Positions 34,180 through 43,767 of a DNA stretch of 64,000 nucleotides are shown here, in pieces. The notes under the pieces were generated by a model, which was not told where the DNA came from, did no database searches, and saw only the letters and a list, made by a program, of their open reading frames with translations. The translations under genes were made by a program, and so were the position numbers. Within the stretch, counting starts at the first letter, position 1, and every line of letters starts with the position of its first letter. Location: contig NZ_JANUFF010000011.1 of NCBI RefSeq assembly GCF_024806495.1, forward strand, positions 62,001-126,000, read 5' to 3'. This DNA comes from Chryseobacterium sp. JUb7. Its GTDB lineage: Bacteria; Bacteroidota; Bacteroidia; Flavobacteriales; Weeksellaceae.

Positions 34180-36114
34180 TTATGCATCAATTTTCGCATA
34201 TTTTGCATTCTTCTCAATAAATTCCCTTCTTGGCGGAACCTCATCTCCCATCAACATAGAGAAAACACTGTCAGCTTCAACAGCATTATCAATGGTTACC
34301 TGCTTCAGGATTCTGTGTTCAGGGTTCAGAGTTGTTTCCCAAAGCTGCTCCGGGTTCATCTCTCCAAGACCTTTATAACGCTGAACTTCAACCCCTTTCC
34401 CGTCAGGAGACATCTCTAAAGTAAACTCTTCACGTTCTTTTTCGTTGTAAGCGTATATTTTTTTGTTTCCTCTTTTTAATAAATATAAAGGCGGCTGAGC
34501 GATATAAATGTATCCGTTCTCAATCAGTTCTTTCATAAATCTAAAGAAGAAAGTAAGAATCAATGTAGAAATGTGAGAACCATCAATATCAGCATCGGTC
34601 ATAATAACGATTTTGTGATATCTCAGTTTCGCCATATTCAACGCCTTGCTGTCTTCTTCCGTTCCTACAGAAACTCCAAGAGCTGTATAAATATTTTTAA
34701 TTTCCTCGTTATCGTATACTTTATGAAGCATCGATTTTTCTACGTTCAAAATTTTACCTCTTAACGGAAGAATAGCCTGAAAATGTCTGTCACGGCCTTG
34801 TTTAGCCGTTCCACCCGCTGAATCTCCCTCTACAAGGAATAGTTCTGATTCTGCAGGATCTTTAGAAGAACAGTCAGATAATTTTCCCGGAAGCCCAGAA
34901 CCACCCATCGGAGATTTTCTCTGAACCATTTCACGGGCTTTTTTTGCTGCCTGTCTTGCTTTTGCCGCTAAAACTACTTTCTGAACAATAATTTTTGCTT
35001 CGTTAGGATTTTCTTCTAGGAAATTGGTAAGCATCTCCCCTACAATTTTATCAACAGCACCGGAAACTTCAGAGTTTCCTAATTTTGTTTTAGTTTGACC
35101 TTCAAATTGAGGTTCCATTACTTTTACAGAAATCACGGCTGTCAATCCTTCACGGAAGTCATCTCCGGTGATTTCCACTTTTTCTTTTTGCGGAATACCA
35201 AGATCATCTGCATATTTCTTCAAAGTTCTCGTCAAAGCACGTCTGAAACCTGCCAAGTGAGTACCTCCTTCATGCGTATTGATATTATTTACATAAGAGT
35301 GAAGATTTTCGTTAAACGAAGTGTTATAACGCATTGCAACCTCCACAGGAATTTCATCTCTCTCTCCTTCCATGAAAATCACGTGCTCCATAATAGATTC
35401 ACGGCTTCCATCGATATATTCTACAAACTCTTTTAAACCACCCTCAGAATGGAAAATTTCAGTTTTGAAAGAACCGTCTTCCAGTCTTTCTCTTTCATCG
35501 GTAAGAGTAACGGTAATTCCTTTATTAAGGTAAGAAAGTTCTCTTAAACGGCTTGCTAAAGTATCATAGTTATATACCAGTTCTGTAAAAATAGTATCAT
35601 CAGGCTGGAAGAACTGCTTGGTTCCTCTTTTGTCACTGTGTCCTATTTCTTCTACTTCTGTCTGTGCTTTTCCTTTGGAATATACTTGCTGATAAACATT
35701 TCCGTCTCTGTAAACCGTAGTGATCATTTCGTTAGAAAGTGCATTCACACACGATACCCCAACTCCGTGAAGACCTCCGGAAACTTTATAAGAATCTTTA
35801 TCAAATTTACCTCCTGCTCCGATTTTGGTCATTACAACCTCAAGAGCGGATTTTTGTTCTTTTTCGTGAAAGTCAACAGGAATACCTCTACCGTTATCGC
35901 TAACTTCGATTCCGTTTCCTTCTTTAATAGCAACGAAGATTGTGTCGCAGTATCCTGCCAAAGCCTCGTCAATAGAGTTATCTACTACTTCATAAACCAA
36001 ATGATGAAGACCTCTGACTCCTACATCACCAATGTACATTGAAGGGCGCATACGTACGTGCTCCATTCCTTCCAATGCCTGAATACTACTAGCTGTATAT
36101 TGTTTCTGACTCAT
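34180..36114 (-). CDS. gyrB: DNA gyrase subunit B
   Basis: The 644 residues are normal for GyrB. ATPase motifs: EVVDNSIDEALAGYCD, SDNGRGIPVD, GGLHGVGVSCVNALS. The TOPRIM domain has EGDSAGGTAKQGRDRHFQAI, LRGKILNVEKSM and MTDADIDGSHISTLIL, and the end has QRYKGLGEMNPEQLWETT. It supplies ATP-driven strand passage for negative supercoiling with GyrA. The QRYKGLGEMN block supports GyrB rather than ParE. It is monocistronic here with its own terminator. Confidence 0.97.
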   Translation of the reverse strand: MSQKQYTASSIQALEGMEHVRMRPSMYIGDVGVRGLHHLVYEVVDNSIDEALAGYCDTIFVAIKEGNGIEVSDNGRGIPVDFHEKEQKSALEVVMTKIGAGGKFDKDSYKVSGGLHGVGVSCVNALSNEMITTVYRDGNVYQQVYSKGKAQTEVEEIGHSDKRGTKQFFQPDDTIFTELVYNYDTLASRLRELSYLNKGITVTLTDERERLEDGSFKTEIFHSEGGLKEFVEYIDGSRESIMEHVIFMEGERDEIPVEVAMRYNTSFNENLHSYVNNINTHEGGTHLAGFRRALTRTLKKYADDLGIPQKEKVEITGDDFREGLTAVISVKVMEPQFEGQTKTKLGNSEVSGAVDKIVGEMLTNFLEENPNEAKIIVQKVVLAAKARQAAKKAREMVQRKSPMGGSGLPGKLSDCSSKDPAESELFLVEGDSAGGTAKQGRDRHFQAILPLRGKILNVEKSMLHKVYDNEEIKNIYTALGVSVGTEEDSKALNMAKLRYHKIVIMTDADIDGSHISTLILTFFFRFMKELIENGYIYIAQPPLYLLKRGNKKIYAYNEKEREEFTLEMSPDGKGVEVQRYKGLGEMNPEQLWETTLNPEHRILKQVTIDNAVEADSVFSMLMGDEVPPRREFIEKNAKYAKIDA

Positions 36115-36214
36115 ATTAAATATTAAAATCTTGCTATATGCAAAGACCTACAAATATCGTGATTTTTTTCGAGGTATGAAAGTTAAAATATGTCAAAAAA
36201 CATCGTTTTAAACA

Positions 36215-36238
36215 TAAAAAAGCAGACCGAAGCCTGCC
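36215..36238 (-). terminator. Terminator hairpin with TTCG loop after the T9SS remnant
   Basis: On the minus strand gcaggc-ttcg-gtctgc (one G·T) is followed by a run of T. It indicates that a transcribed gene once ended at 36283. Confidence 0.65.
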
Positions 36239-36282
36239 TGAATTTTATAATAAGAATCAATTTTTTGCTTATTGTTTCAGAA

Positions 36283-36734
36283 TCAATTTTTTATCGCTTT
36301 TCTGGAGATAATTTCATTTGAATCTGCCGTTATTTTAATAATATATATTCCTTTATGTAATGATGAAGTATTGATATCAGTTTTTGATTTTTCAGTCAAA
36401 ATCAAACGTCCGCTGTCATCAAAAATATCAATTCTATTAATTTTTTTGTTTGTTTTAATATTTAACTCGTTCGAAAAAGGATTGTTGAAATTCATTGTAC
36501 TACTCCCTTTTGTTTCCTGAGTATTTAAGGAAGCTTCTGTAATAATATATCTTGTAACGCTGCCCTGAGTGAATAGATATAAATAATTTCCTTGAATTTT
36601 TGTAGTAATGTTTGCCCCTCCTGAAAGATCACTTTCAAAAACACTTGCTCCATTAATGGTAATAACATTTCCATTTAAAGAATAGCAAGAAATACCGACC
36701 TTTGATTGTTGAAAAGAATCGAGATCTTTTTCAT
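36283..36734 (-). pseudogene. Remnant of a T9SS type A sorting-domain protein
   Basis: The last ~65 residues (NPFSNELNIKTNKKINRIDI ... GIYIIKITADSNEI) are a type A sorting domain with its IDIFDDSGRLI and KAIKN end. The frame stays open upstream to 36744 (NGNVITINGASVFES; TKIQGNYLYLFTQGS) but has no usable start. In another frame an ATG at 36734 opens with MKKISILFNNQ, like a signal peptide, and stops after 19 residues. A start, a frameshift or deletion, and an intact tail suggest a broken gene whose body has been lost. Confidence 0.6.
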
Positions 36735-36893
36735 AATTGTGTTTTTATTTTTTCATCATGGCATCAAAAATTATGCCTTTCAACCTCTTAAAAAGTATCA
36801 AAGTTAAAACCTATTATTTAAACCATTCCTGTTGTAAATCATACCGGACATCAATAATTTATGCTTAAATTTATTTACTCAAAAGTTGATATT

Positions 36894-38237
36894 ATGGATG
36901 ATTTTCTAGCTGCCCGTGCACAAATGGCAATGTCGCTCGGGTTTCATATTATATTCTCCTGTGTGGGTATGGTAATGCCTTTTCTGATGGCTTTCGCACA
37001 CTGGAAATACCTTAAAACAAATAACGAACTATATAAAGGTCTTACCAAAGCCTGGAGCAAGGGAGTTGCCATACTTTTTGCTGTAGGAGCCGTTTCCGGA
37101 ACGATGCTTTCTTTTGAACTAGGTCTTCTTTGGCCGGCTTTCATGAAACATGCAGGACCTATTTTCGGAATGCCTTTCTCTTTGGAAGGAACTGCCTTTT
37201 TTATTGAGGCCATCGCTATCGGATTTTTTCTTTATGGCTGGGATAAGTTCAATAAATGGTTTCACTGGTTTTGCGGTTTTTTGGTAGGTTTAAGCGGATT
37301 GGCCTCAGGAATATTGGTGGTAGCTGCCAATGCATGGATGAATTCTCCTGCCGGATTTGATTATATTGACGGTCAATATTTAAATATAGATCCTATTAAA
37401 GCGATGTTCAATGACGCATGGTTTCCACAGGCTCTGCATATGACCGTTGCAGCCTTTTGTGCAACAGGATTTGCTGTTGCGGGAGTTCATGCTTATTTAA
37501 TTATGAGAAAAAAGAATGTTGAGTTTCATACCAAAGCATTCAGAATAGCAGCAGGATTTGCTTTGATCGGAGCCTTTGGAGCACCTTTAAGTGGTGATGT
37601 TGCTGCTAAATCTGTTGCTGAAAGGCAACCGATCAAACTGGCAGCCATGGAAGCCCATTTTGAAACAGAAAAAGGCGCATCTTTCGTTATTGGAGGAATT
37701 CCTGACGAAGAAAAAGGCGAAATAAAATATGCCTTAAAAATCCCTAAAGTTTTAAGTTTTCTGGTGGCGAATGATTTTGATCACGAAGTAAAAGGTCTGA
37801 AAGATTTCCCACGAGATGAATGGCCGCCGGTCCCCGTTGTACATTATGCATTTCAGATTATGATTTTCTTTGGAGTCGTCATGATTATTATCGGAACCAT
37901 TTATTTATACGCAACATTTTTCAGAAAAGAATGGCTTAGCAAAAACTGGCTACTCAAGACGTTTTTAATAGCGACTCCTTTTGGATATATCGCTTTGGAA
38001 GCAGGCTGGACAGTAACCGAGGTTGGTCGCCAGCCATGGATTATCTATGGAATCATGAGAACTGTTGATGCAGTAACCCCGATGCCCGGAATACAATATT
38101 CATTTTACTTTTTCACCGCCATATTTGTTTCTTTATCAATCATTATCATCTTCTTACTGAGACGACAGATACAGATGGTTCCGAGATTGTATGATCCTAC
38201 TGACGCTCAGTTTAACACTAAAAACAAAAGATCATGA
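36894..38237 (+). CDS. cydA: Cytochrome bd ubiquinol oxidase subunit I
   Basis: The 447-residue form starts at the ATG at 36894 (MDDFLAARAQMAMSLGFHII); an earlier in-frame ATG at 36861 adds eleven residues not seen in the family. Motifs: SLGFHIIFSCVGMVMPF with an axial His, PFSLEGTAFFIEAIAIGFFL, MNSPAGF, HMTVAAFCATGFAVAGVHA and EVGRQPWIIYGIMRT, where GRQPW is diagnostic. The Q-loop is short, as in cyanide-insensitive-type oxidases. It reduces oxygen to water with quinol and is important at low oxygen. It overlaps cydB by four bases. Confidence 0.95.
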   Translation: MDDFLAARAQMAMSLGFHIIFSCVGMVMPFLMAFAHWKYLKTNNELYKGLTKAWSKGVAILFAVGAVSGTMLSFELGLLWPAFMKHAGPIFGMPFSLEGTAFFIEAIAIGFFLYGWDKFNKWFHWFCGFLVGLSGLASGILVVAANAWMNSPAGFDYIDGQYLNIDPIKAMFNDAWFPQALHMTVAAFCATGFAVAGVHAYLIMRKKNVEFHTKAFRIAAGFALIGAFGAPLSGDVAAKSVAERQPIKLAAMEAHFETEKGASFVIGGIPDEEKGEIKYALKIPKVLSFLVANDFDHEVKGLKDFPRDEWPPVPVVHYAFQIMIFFGVVMIIIGTIYLYATFFRKEWLSKNWLLKTFLIATPFGYIALEAGWTVTEVGRQPWIIYGIMRTVDAVTPMPGIQYSFYFFTAIFVSLSIIIIFLLRRQIQMVPRLYDPTDAQFNTKNKRS

Positions 38238-39238
38238 TTTACGTAGTTATAGGCTTTCTCTGGCTGTCAATCTGTCTGTATGTGATTTTGGGCGGAGCGG
38301 ATTTCGGAGCCGGAATTGTGGAACTTTTTACTAAAAAAAGAGCCCGTGACAAGACAAAAGAAATCATGTATGAATCAATCGCTCCTGTTTGGGAAGCCAA
38401 TCATATGTGGCTGATCATCGCCATTGTGATTCTTTTTGTGGGTTTTCCTGAAATTTATACAACCCTGTCAACTTACCTTCATATTCCTTTGGTTTTGATG
38501 CTTGTCGGAATTATTGCAAGAGGAACCGCCTTCACATTCAGGCATTATGACGCTGTGAAAGATGACTGGCAGGTTGTTTACACACAGATTTTTTATTTTT
38601 CAAGTTTACTGACTCCGTTTTTTCTCGGTTTAATTGCTGCGGCAACGGTTTCACATTCAATTGATCCGGACGCTACCAATTTTTTAGATTTATATATTTT
38701 CAGCTGGCTGAATTGGTTTGGTGTTGCAGTGGGATTATTTACGGTCTCCATTTGTGCTTATCTGGCTTCTGTATTTGCTTTGAGAGAAACAACCGATCGC
38801 CTTGAACTAGGTTTAATGATCAAAAAATCCAAACAGACGATGATTTTTGTAGTCATCACAGGACTTTTGGTATTTTTGACCGCTTATATTTCGGATATTC
38901 CTTTGGTGATGTGGGTTTTCTCAAAACCTTTAGGAATAATGGCCACAGTTTTTGCAACCATTTGTTTAGCGTTAATTTTAAAAGCCATGAATACCCGAAA
39001 ATTACTTCCTGTTAGGGCTTTGGCCGGATTTCAGATCATTATGATACTGGTGGCCGCAACGTATCAGCATAATCCAAATATTATCCTTTTTGCCAACGGG
39101 CAACATTTATCATTGTTAGAGCATGTGGCAGCACCAAAAACAATTTCAGCACTGGGATGGGCACTCATGTTGGGCTCATTGTTTATACTACCTTTTCTCT
39201 TTTATTTAATGGCTTCGTTCAGTAAACTGAGAAAATAA
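38234..39238 (+). CDS. cydB: Cytochrome bd ubiquinol oxidase subunit II
   Basis: The 334 residues contain about eight membrane segments and the CydB landmarks: ILGGADFGAGIVELFTKK (conserved), SIAPVWEANHMWLIIAIVIL and RGTAFTFRHY. The start ATG overlaps the cydA stop (ATGA), implying translational coupling. No cydC, cydD or cydX is visible nearby. It partners CydA in the oxidase. Confidence 0.94.
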   Translation: MIYVVIGFLWLSICLYVILGGADFGAGIVELFTKKRARDKTKEIMYESIAPVWEANHMWLIIAIVILFVGFPEIYTTLSTYLHIPLVLMLVGIIARGTAFTFRHYDAVKDDWQVVYTQIFYFSSLLTPFFLGLIAAATVSHSIDPDATNFLDLYIFSWLNWFGVAVGLFTVSICAYLASVFALRETTDRLELGLMIKKSKQTMIFVVITGLLVFLTAYISDIPLVMWVFSKPLGIMATVFATICLALILKAMNTRKLLPVRALAGFQIIMILVAATYQHNPNIILFANGQHLSLLEHVAAPKTISALGWALMLGSLFILPFLFYLMASFSKLRK

Positions 39239-39285
39239 TATTTAATTTCTTAATATATTTATCCTCCGAATTATTGGAGGATAAA

Positions 39286-40026
39286 TTAAAATCGTTTTCT
39301 AAGATTTTGAAAGATAATGTCAAATATTGCTAAAATAAATTTTATAAAAACCACGATTATTAGTGTAATAACAATCGCCGGAATTAAAAGAATTTTGCCT
39401 GTAATTGTCCACCCGTTATCTATTAGCGCATAAAAACTTCCTGCTATAATACCTAAAACAACCAGAACTGCAACTGCAATTATCCACCAATTTCTCGCTT
39501 CATAATAAGCCACATCAGATAAGATATATCCAAACTTTTTTCCATACAAAACCTCCAGAACTCCCCCTTGATCTCTAGCAATAATTAATTCTTCTCCCTT
39601 TGCAAAGATTCTTTTCGAAACTTCTGCTTTTGTTTTATTGTAATATAAGTTTACCGTTTTTTCTTTTTGAGCCTCATCATAAATTCTTTTCATTTTTACA
39701 GACCCTTGGTTCAAATCGTCAAATTGATGAGATGTAAATATTTCTCCAAATTTATATTTTTTATCATCTTTTGCTTCATAGAAAATAACAGTGCATGAAT
39801 TATCAAGAAGTCTGGCTCTTCTTAAGATACATATTTTTGAAAAATCCTTTTTGATATAAGCTTTCTTACCTTGAAAATAAATCTCCATCCAATTAATTTG
39901 ATTACGTCTTTTTTCACGGTTAAAATTTACAATTTGTCCTTCATTTAAAGAATCTAGTGTTTTTGAATTCTCATTAAAAGAAGAATAGATCGAAACAGAT
40001 TGATCGATTTTTATTTTTTTTAACAT
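39286..40026 (-). CDS. Membrane protein with SH3-like N-terminal part
   Basis: The 246 residues have a cytoplasmic or periplasmic N-terminal domain of about 170 residues, beginning with SH3-like strands (VSIYSSFNENSKTLDSLNEG; WMEIYFQGKKAYIKKDF), then two membrane segments near 178-200 and 208-235 and a basic tail. Not assigned to a named family. No obvious operon partner; the ATG at 40026 follows an AT-rich spacer. Confidence 0.6.
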   Translation of the reverse strand: MLKKIKIDQSVSIYSSFNENSKTLDSLNEGQIVNFNREKRRNQINWMEIYFQGKKAYIKKDFSKICILRRARLLDNSCTVIFYEAKDDKKYKFGEIFTSHQFDDLNQGSVKMKRIYDEAQKEKTVNLYYNKTKAEVSKRIFAKGEELIIARDQGGVLEVLYGKKFGYILSDVAYYEARNWWIIAVAVLVVLGIIAGSFYALIDNGWTITGKILLIPAIVITLIIVVFIKFILAIFDIIFQNLRKRF

Positions 40027-40087
40027 AATACAGTCACAGTTTTAATAGTTATTCTTATGTGAATACACAAATACTATACTTTAAACA

Positions 40088-40113
40088 AAAAGGGTTATCC
40101 GAAGACAACCTTT
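40088..40113 (-). terminator. Hairpin after the lysS 3'-end copy
   Basis: On the minus strand aaggttgtc-ttcg-gataaccctt (one bulge and one wobble) is followed by T residues. Its sequence differs from the terminator after intact lysS. Confidence 0.6.
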
Positions 40114-40119
40114 ATATAT

Positions 40120-40255
40120 TTAGACCAATTTCATCAAAACATGCTCTTCAGTTTTCTCTACTTTAACCAAGTTATTCTTCGTTAAATTTTTTGAAACGCT
40201 ATCCCATTTTTTACCTGAAAAGTTTAGATTGCTCTTTCCCATCAGCCAAAGCAAT
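40120..40255 (-). pseudogene. Decayed duplicate of the lysS 3' end
   Basis: Bases 40120-40255 match the last 135 bases of lysS (41760-41894), including the stop codon, with about 14 mismatches and one inserted base by eye. The extra base shifts the frame (K-L then shifted, where lysS reads KLSGKKWDK); the shifted frame then gives LTKNNLVKVEK and MKLV and stops at the equivalent codon. Homology ends close to the stop on one side and at aaagcaat on the other. The T9SS gene lies exactly between the two copies. Confidence 0.85.
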
Positions 40256-40282
40256 ATGAAGAGCAACCTTTTTCAGACAAAT

Positions 40283-41665
40283 TTAATTTTTAATAATTTT
40301 TTTGTTATAGGTATTTTTATTGGTTTTGACTTCCAGTAAATAATTTCCTGCAGATAAGAATTTTATATCCGTTTTTTCATCTGTCCCTGTGAATACTAAT
40401 CTGCCATCCATAGAATAGATATTTATTTTCTGGAGTTTTTCATTGATGCCTAATCTTATATTTAAAACATCTGATACCGGATTTGGATAAATCTCTACAT
40501 TTTTAATTTCAGCCTCTGATGTTGATAATGAAGCAGGAAAATTACTCGTGAATTTTATGACATTTTGTTGGTAGCTTGCCAATCCCATACGTTGATTCGT
40601 ATAACAGTTATACTTATCATCATCTGTTGATTTGCAGTAAGTAAGTGTACTCCAAGATAAAGTCATATCGGGAGCACTCATATAGAATGCAGAAGTTGCG
40701 TTACCACTAAATGTAGTATCAGGAGTACCATTTGTATTAATTCTTCCTATAAAAAACCTTTTACTACTGCTTATATTTCCAAATAACATGATTTTATTAT
40801 TTTTGTCTATATCCATGTTAGAGATTACAACAAGTTCCGTTGTTAAAGAAGACAAATTAAATTCTCCATTATTCCCAAAACCACTATCCTGAGTTCCATC
40901 TGTATTATACTTTCTAAGCGTTCCGCCCTGTCTGGTTATGATTTTATTTTGTTTATCTACAAGAACTTCATTAGGTACATATGGTAAAATAAGATTACCC
41001 ATATTTCCAAAGGTTGTATCCAAATCTCCTTGAGGAGTATATTTAATTAATTTATATTCGTTAGTATTACTTCCTGCATGAGAAATTACTAGTGAGTTAT
41101 TATTTATTTTTGACAGATTAAAATTTAAAGCTCCAAAATTTTTCACACCGAATGCAGCATCAACAGCTCCTGTTGGTAAAACTTTAAAAAGGTTGTATCC
41201 TGATGTAGAAGACGTTTTTACATATATCGACTGATCGCTACTAACAACTAAATTAACGATTGATCCGTTATCTGGTATATTCAGAATGCATTCTCCATTA
41301 TTTCCAAATGCGCTATTGGGAGTACCATTGAAATTAAATTTTAAAACTTTATTTCCTGATGACAGATACAGATTATTTTCAACCTCTGCTCTCAATGTGA
41401 TATTTTGGGAAGGAGATATTGTACCATTATTTCCAAAATTAGGATCAACTGTGCCATTAGGTAAATAACGCGTAATATTATAATTCATAGAACTATTAGG
41501 ACTATAAATTCCCAGATAGCCTCTGTAAATATTTCCTGTATTGGAAAATACAACTTGACCAACATTTGATAAACTTGTAAAATCAGGATCTTGTCCCACA
41601 TACTGAGCATCAAAATTCTGAGTAGTGAGTACTACGGCAATAATAAAACAATAAATTCTTTTCAT
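40283..41665 (-). CDS. Secreted delta-60 repeat protein with T9SS type A sorting domain
   Basis: The 460 residues start with a signal peptide (FIIAVVLTTQNFDAQ). At least six delta-60-type repeats of 45-60 residues follow, with (D/N)xxFGNxG (GTVDPNFGNNGTI, GTPNSAFGNNGECIL, GDLDTTFGNMGNL, GTQDSGFGNNGEF). The C-terminal ~75 residues (VEIYPNPVSDVLNIRLG; YSMDGRLVFTG; KKIIKN) are a type A sorting domain. It is a T9SS cargo of unknown function. It sits between lysS and a decayed copy of the lysS 3' end, as if inserted there. Confidence 0.88.
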   Translation of the reverse strand: MKRIYCFIIAVVLTTQNFDAQYVGQDPDFTSLSNVGQVVFSNTGNIYRGYLGIYSPNSSMNYNITRYLPNGTVDPNFGNNGTISPSQNITLRAEVENNLYLSSGNKVLKFNFNGTPNSAFGNNGECILNIPDNGSIVNLVVSSDQSIYVKTSSTSGYNLFKVLPTGAVDAAFGVKNFGALNFNLSKINNNSLVISHAGSNTNEYKLIKYTPQGDLDTTFGNMGNLILPYVPNEVLVDKQNKIITRQGGTLRKYNTDGTQDSGFGNNGEFNLSSLTTELVVISNMDIDKNNKIMLFGNISSSKRFFIGRINTNGTPDTTFSGNATSAFYMSAPDMTLSWSTLTYCKSTDDDKYNCYTNQRMGLASYQQNVIKFTSNFPASLSTSEAEIKNVEIYPNPVSDVLNIRLGINEKLQKINIYSMDGRLVFTGTDEKTDIKFLSAGNYLLEVKTNKNTYNKKIIKN

Positions 41666-41717
41666 GGTTGCTTACTTTTTCAGCAAAAATAATAATTTAT
41701 ATTGTATTAAATAAAAA

Positions 41718-41739
41718 AAGACTGCCTTTCAGCAGTCTT
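41718..41739 (-). terminator. lysS terminator
   Basis: Eight-bp arms aagactgc/gcagtctt around ctttca, then seven T on the minus strand, ~20 bp past the lysS stop. Confidence 0.8.
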
Positions 41740-41759
41740 AATATATGATTTTGTATATG

Positions 41760-43457
41760 TTAAACCAGTTTCATAAAAACATTCTCTTCAATTTTCTCTA
41801 CTTTAACCAAATTGTTCTTCGTTAAAGTTTTTGAAGCCTTGTCCCATTTTTTACCTGAAAGTTTAGATTGCTCTTTCACATCAGCTAAAGCAATCTGGTC
41901 TCCTGATTTCAAAATTTCAAGGATTATTTTTTCATCTTCACCCAATTCAATCTGAGGAACAGCTTTTTCAGGCTTCATCTGAGGGAAGAATAAAACTTCC
42001 TGAATTGATGCATTATTCGTTAAGAACATGATGAGTCTGTCCATTCCGATTCCCATTCCTGAAGTTGGCGGCATTCCGTATTCCAATGCTCTCAAGAAAT
42101 CTTCGTCAATGAACTGTCCTGCTTCATCATCTCCCTTTTCGGATAATTTTAATTGATCTTCGAAACGTTCTCTCTGATCAATCGGGTCATTAAGCTCAGA
42201 ATAAGCATTCGCGATTTCTTTACCACAAACCATTAATTCAAAACGCTCCGTAAGACCTTCCTGACTTCTGTGTTTCTTGGTTAGAGGAGACATTTCTACC
42301 GGATAATCTGTAATAAATGTCGGCTGAATGAAGTTTCCTTCACATTTTTCACCAAAAATTTCATCAATTAATTTTCCTTTCCCCATCGTTTCGTTTACCT
42401 CAATTCCGATAGATTTAGCAAAATCAAACAATTCCTGCTCAGATTTTCCAGTAATATCAAAACCTGTATATTTTTGAATAGCTTCCGTCATTGAAACTCT
42501 TGCGTATGGCGCTTTGAAATCAATTTCCTGATCACCAAATTTAGCTTTCGTAGTTCCGTTCACCGCTAATGCACAATGTTCTATCATTTTTTCGGTGAAA
42601 TCCATCATCCAATAATAGTCTTTGTAGGCCACATAGATTTCCATTACTGTAAATTCCGGATTGTGAGTTCTGTCCATCCCTTCATTTCTAAAGTTTTTTG
42701 AGAATTCATATACCCCGTCAAAACCACCCACAATTAATCTTTTCAGATATAATTCATTAGCAATTCTCATATATAAAGGAATGTCTAAAGCATTATGATG
42801 CGTAATGAAAGGTCTTGCTGCTGCTCCACCAGGAATAGCCTGCAAAACCGGAGTTTCAACTTCAATATAACCTGCATCATTAAAAAACTGACGCATCGCC
42901 GTGTACATTTTTGTTCTTTTAACAAAAGTATCCTTTACATGAGGATTTACAATTAAATCTACATAACGCTGTCTGTATCTCATTTCAGGATCATTAAATC
43001 CATCATGAACTACTCCATTTTCATCAGTTCTTGGTTGTGGAAGCGGACGTAAAGATTTAGTTAAAATTACAAAGTTTTTCACCAAAACCGTTTTCTCACC
43101 CACCTGAGTAGTGAACAGTTCTCCTTCGATACCGATAATATCTCCTATATCTAAAAGGTGCTTATACACTTCATTATATAAAGTCTTGTCTTCACCTGTA
43201 CAGATCTCATCTCTGTTGAAATAAACCTGAATTCTGCCTGTAGAATCCTGCAATTCAGCAAAAGAAGCCTTCCCCTGAATTCTGCGGGACATCAATCTAC
43301 CAGCGATCTTCACCTGTTTACTTTCTGTGAAGTCCTGTTTTATAGATTCTGTAGTATCTGTAAGGGTATACTCGTCCGCAGGGAATGCATTAATCCCCAT
43401 TTCAGTAAGCTTATTCAGCTTTTCTCTTCTAATGATTTCTTGTTCTGATAATTGCAT
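41760..43457 (-). CDS. lysS: Lysyl-tRNA synthetase, class II
   Basis: The 565 residues have an OB-fold anticodon-binding domain (KQVKIAGRLMSRRIQGKASF) and the class II core with motif 1 (NDAGYIEVETPVLQ), motif 2 (FRNEGMDRTHNPEFTVMEIY) and motif 3 (GMGIGMDRLIMFL). It attaches lysine to tRNA-Lys. The end extends ~60 residues past FFPQMKPE, ending EENVFMKLV; the same tail is duplicated at 40120-40255. A consensus promoter lies upstream. Confidence 0.97.
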   Translation of the reverse strand: MQLSEQEIIRREKLNKLTEMGINAFPADEYTLTDTTESIKQDFTESKQVKIAGRLMSRRIQGKASFAELQDSTGRIQVYFNRDEICTGEDKTLYNEVYKHLLDIGDIIGIEGELFTTQVGEKTVLVKNFVILTKSLRPLPQPRTDENGVVHDGFNDPEMRYRQRYVDLIVNPHVKDTFVKRTKMYTAMRQFFNDAGYIEVETPVLQAIPGGAAARPFITHHNALDIPLYMRIANELYLKRLIVGGFDGVYEFSKNFRNEGMDRTHNPEFTVMEIYVAYKDYYWMMDFTEKMIEHCALAVNGTTKAKFGDQEIDFKAPYARVSMTEAIQKYTGFDITGKSEQELFDFAKSIGIEVNETMGKGKLIDEIFGEKCEGNFIQPTFITDYPVEMSPLTKKHRSQEGLTERFELMVCGKEIANAYSELNDPIDQRERFEDQLKLSEKGDDEAGQFIDEDFLRALEYGMPPTSGMGIGMDRLIMFLTNNASIQEVLFFPQMKPEKAVPQIELGEDEKIILEILKSGDQIALADVKEQSKLSGKKWDKASKTLTKNNLVKVEKIEENVFMKLV

Positions 43458-43479
43458 TGTATTTATTTAAAATAACGTG

Positions 43480-43510
43480 CAAAATTAGTGATTTTTGAAT
43501 TGACGGTCAA
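43480..43510 (-). promoter_or_regulatory. Promoter of lysS (TTG-N20-TAATTTTG)
   Basis: On the minus strand TTG (43508-43510) and TAATTTTG (43480-43487) are 20 bp apart; the transcript would start ~20 bp before the lysS ATG. The rest of the 43458-43767 gap has no gene; it contains ggctgaaagccggaagagag and similar purine-rich sequence. Confidence 0.5.
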
Positions 43511-43767
43511 TGACTTTTTCCAGAAAAATAATTTTTCTTAAAAATAAATAACGTGAATTCAGGTTAAAAACAGGATATATGGCTGAAAGCCGGAAGAGAG
43601 AGGCTGGGTATTCTTCTCATGTTTAAAAATGTTATGGGATATTTAAAGACTGAATCCAAAGTGGCTTATCATTCTTATTTTGGTCTAAGTAACTTCCCTT
43701 TTCAGACTTCCATATATCTGATTAAAAGCCAAATATTTTATTCTGAGCCCAATTAATTATGTAAAAT

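Noticed and set aside
40088..40255. The lysS-end copy as an attachment site of a phage or ICE
   Set aside because: No integrase, excisionase or tRNA gene is visible and the copies differ at ~14 positions, so a recent site-specific insertion is not supported; kept only as a possible old event.
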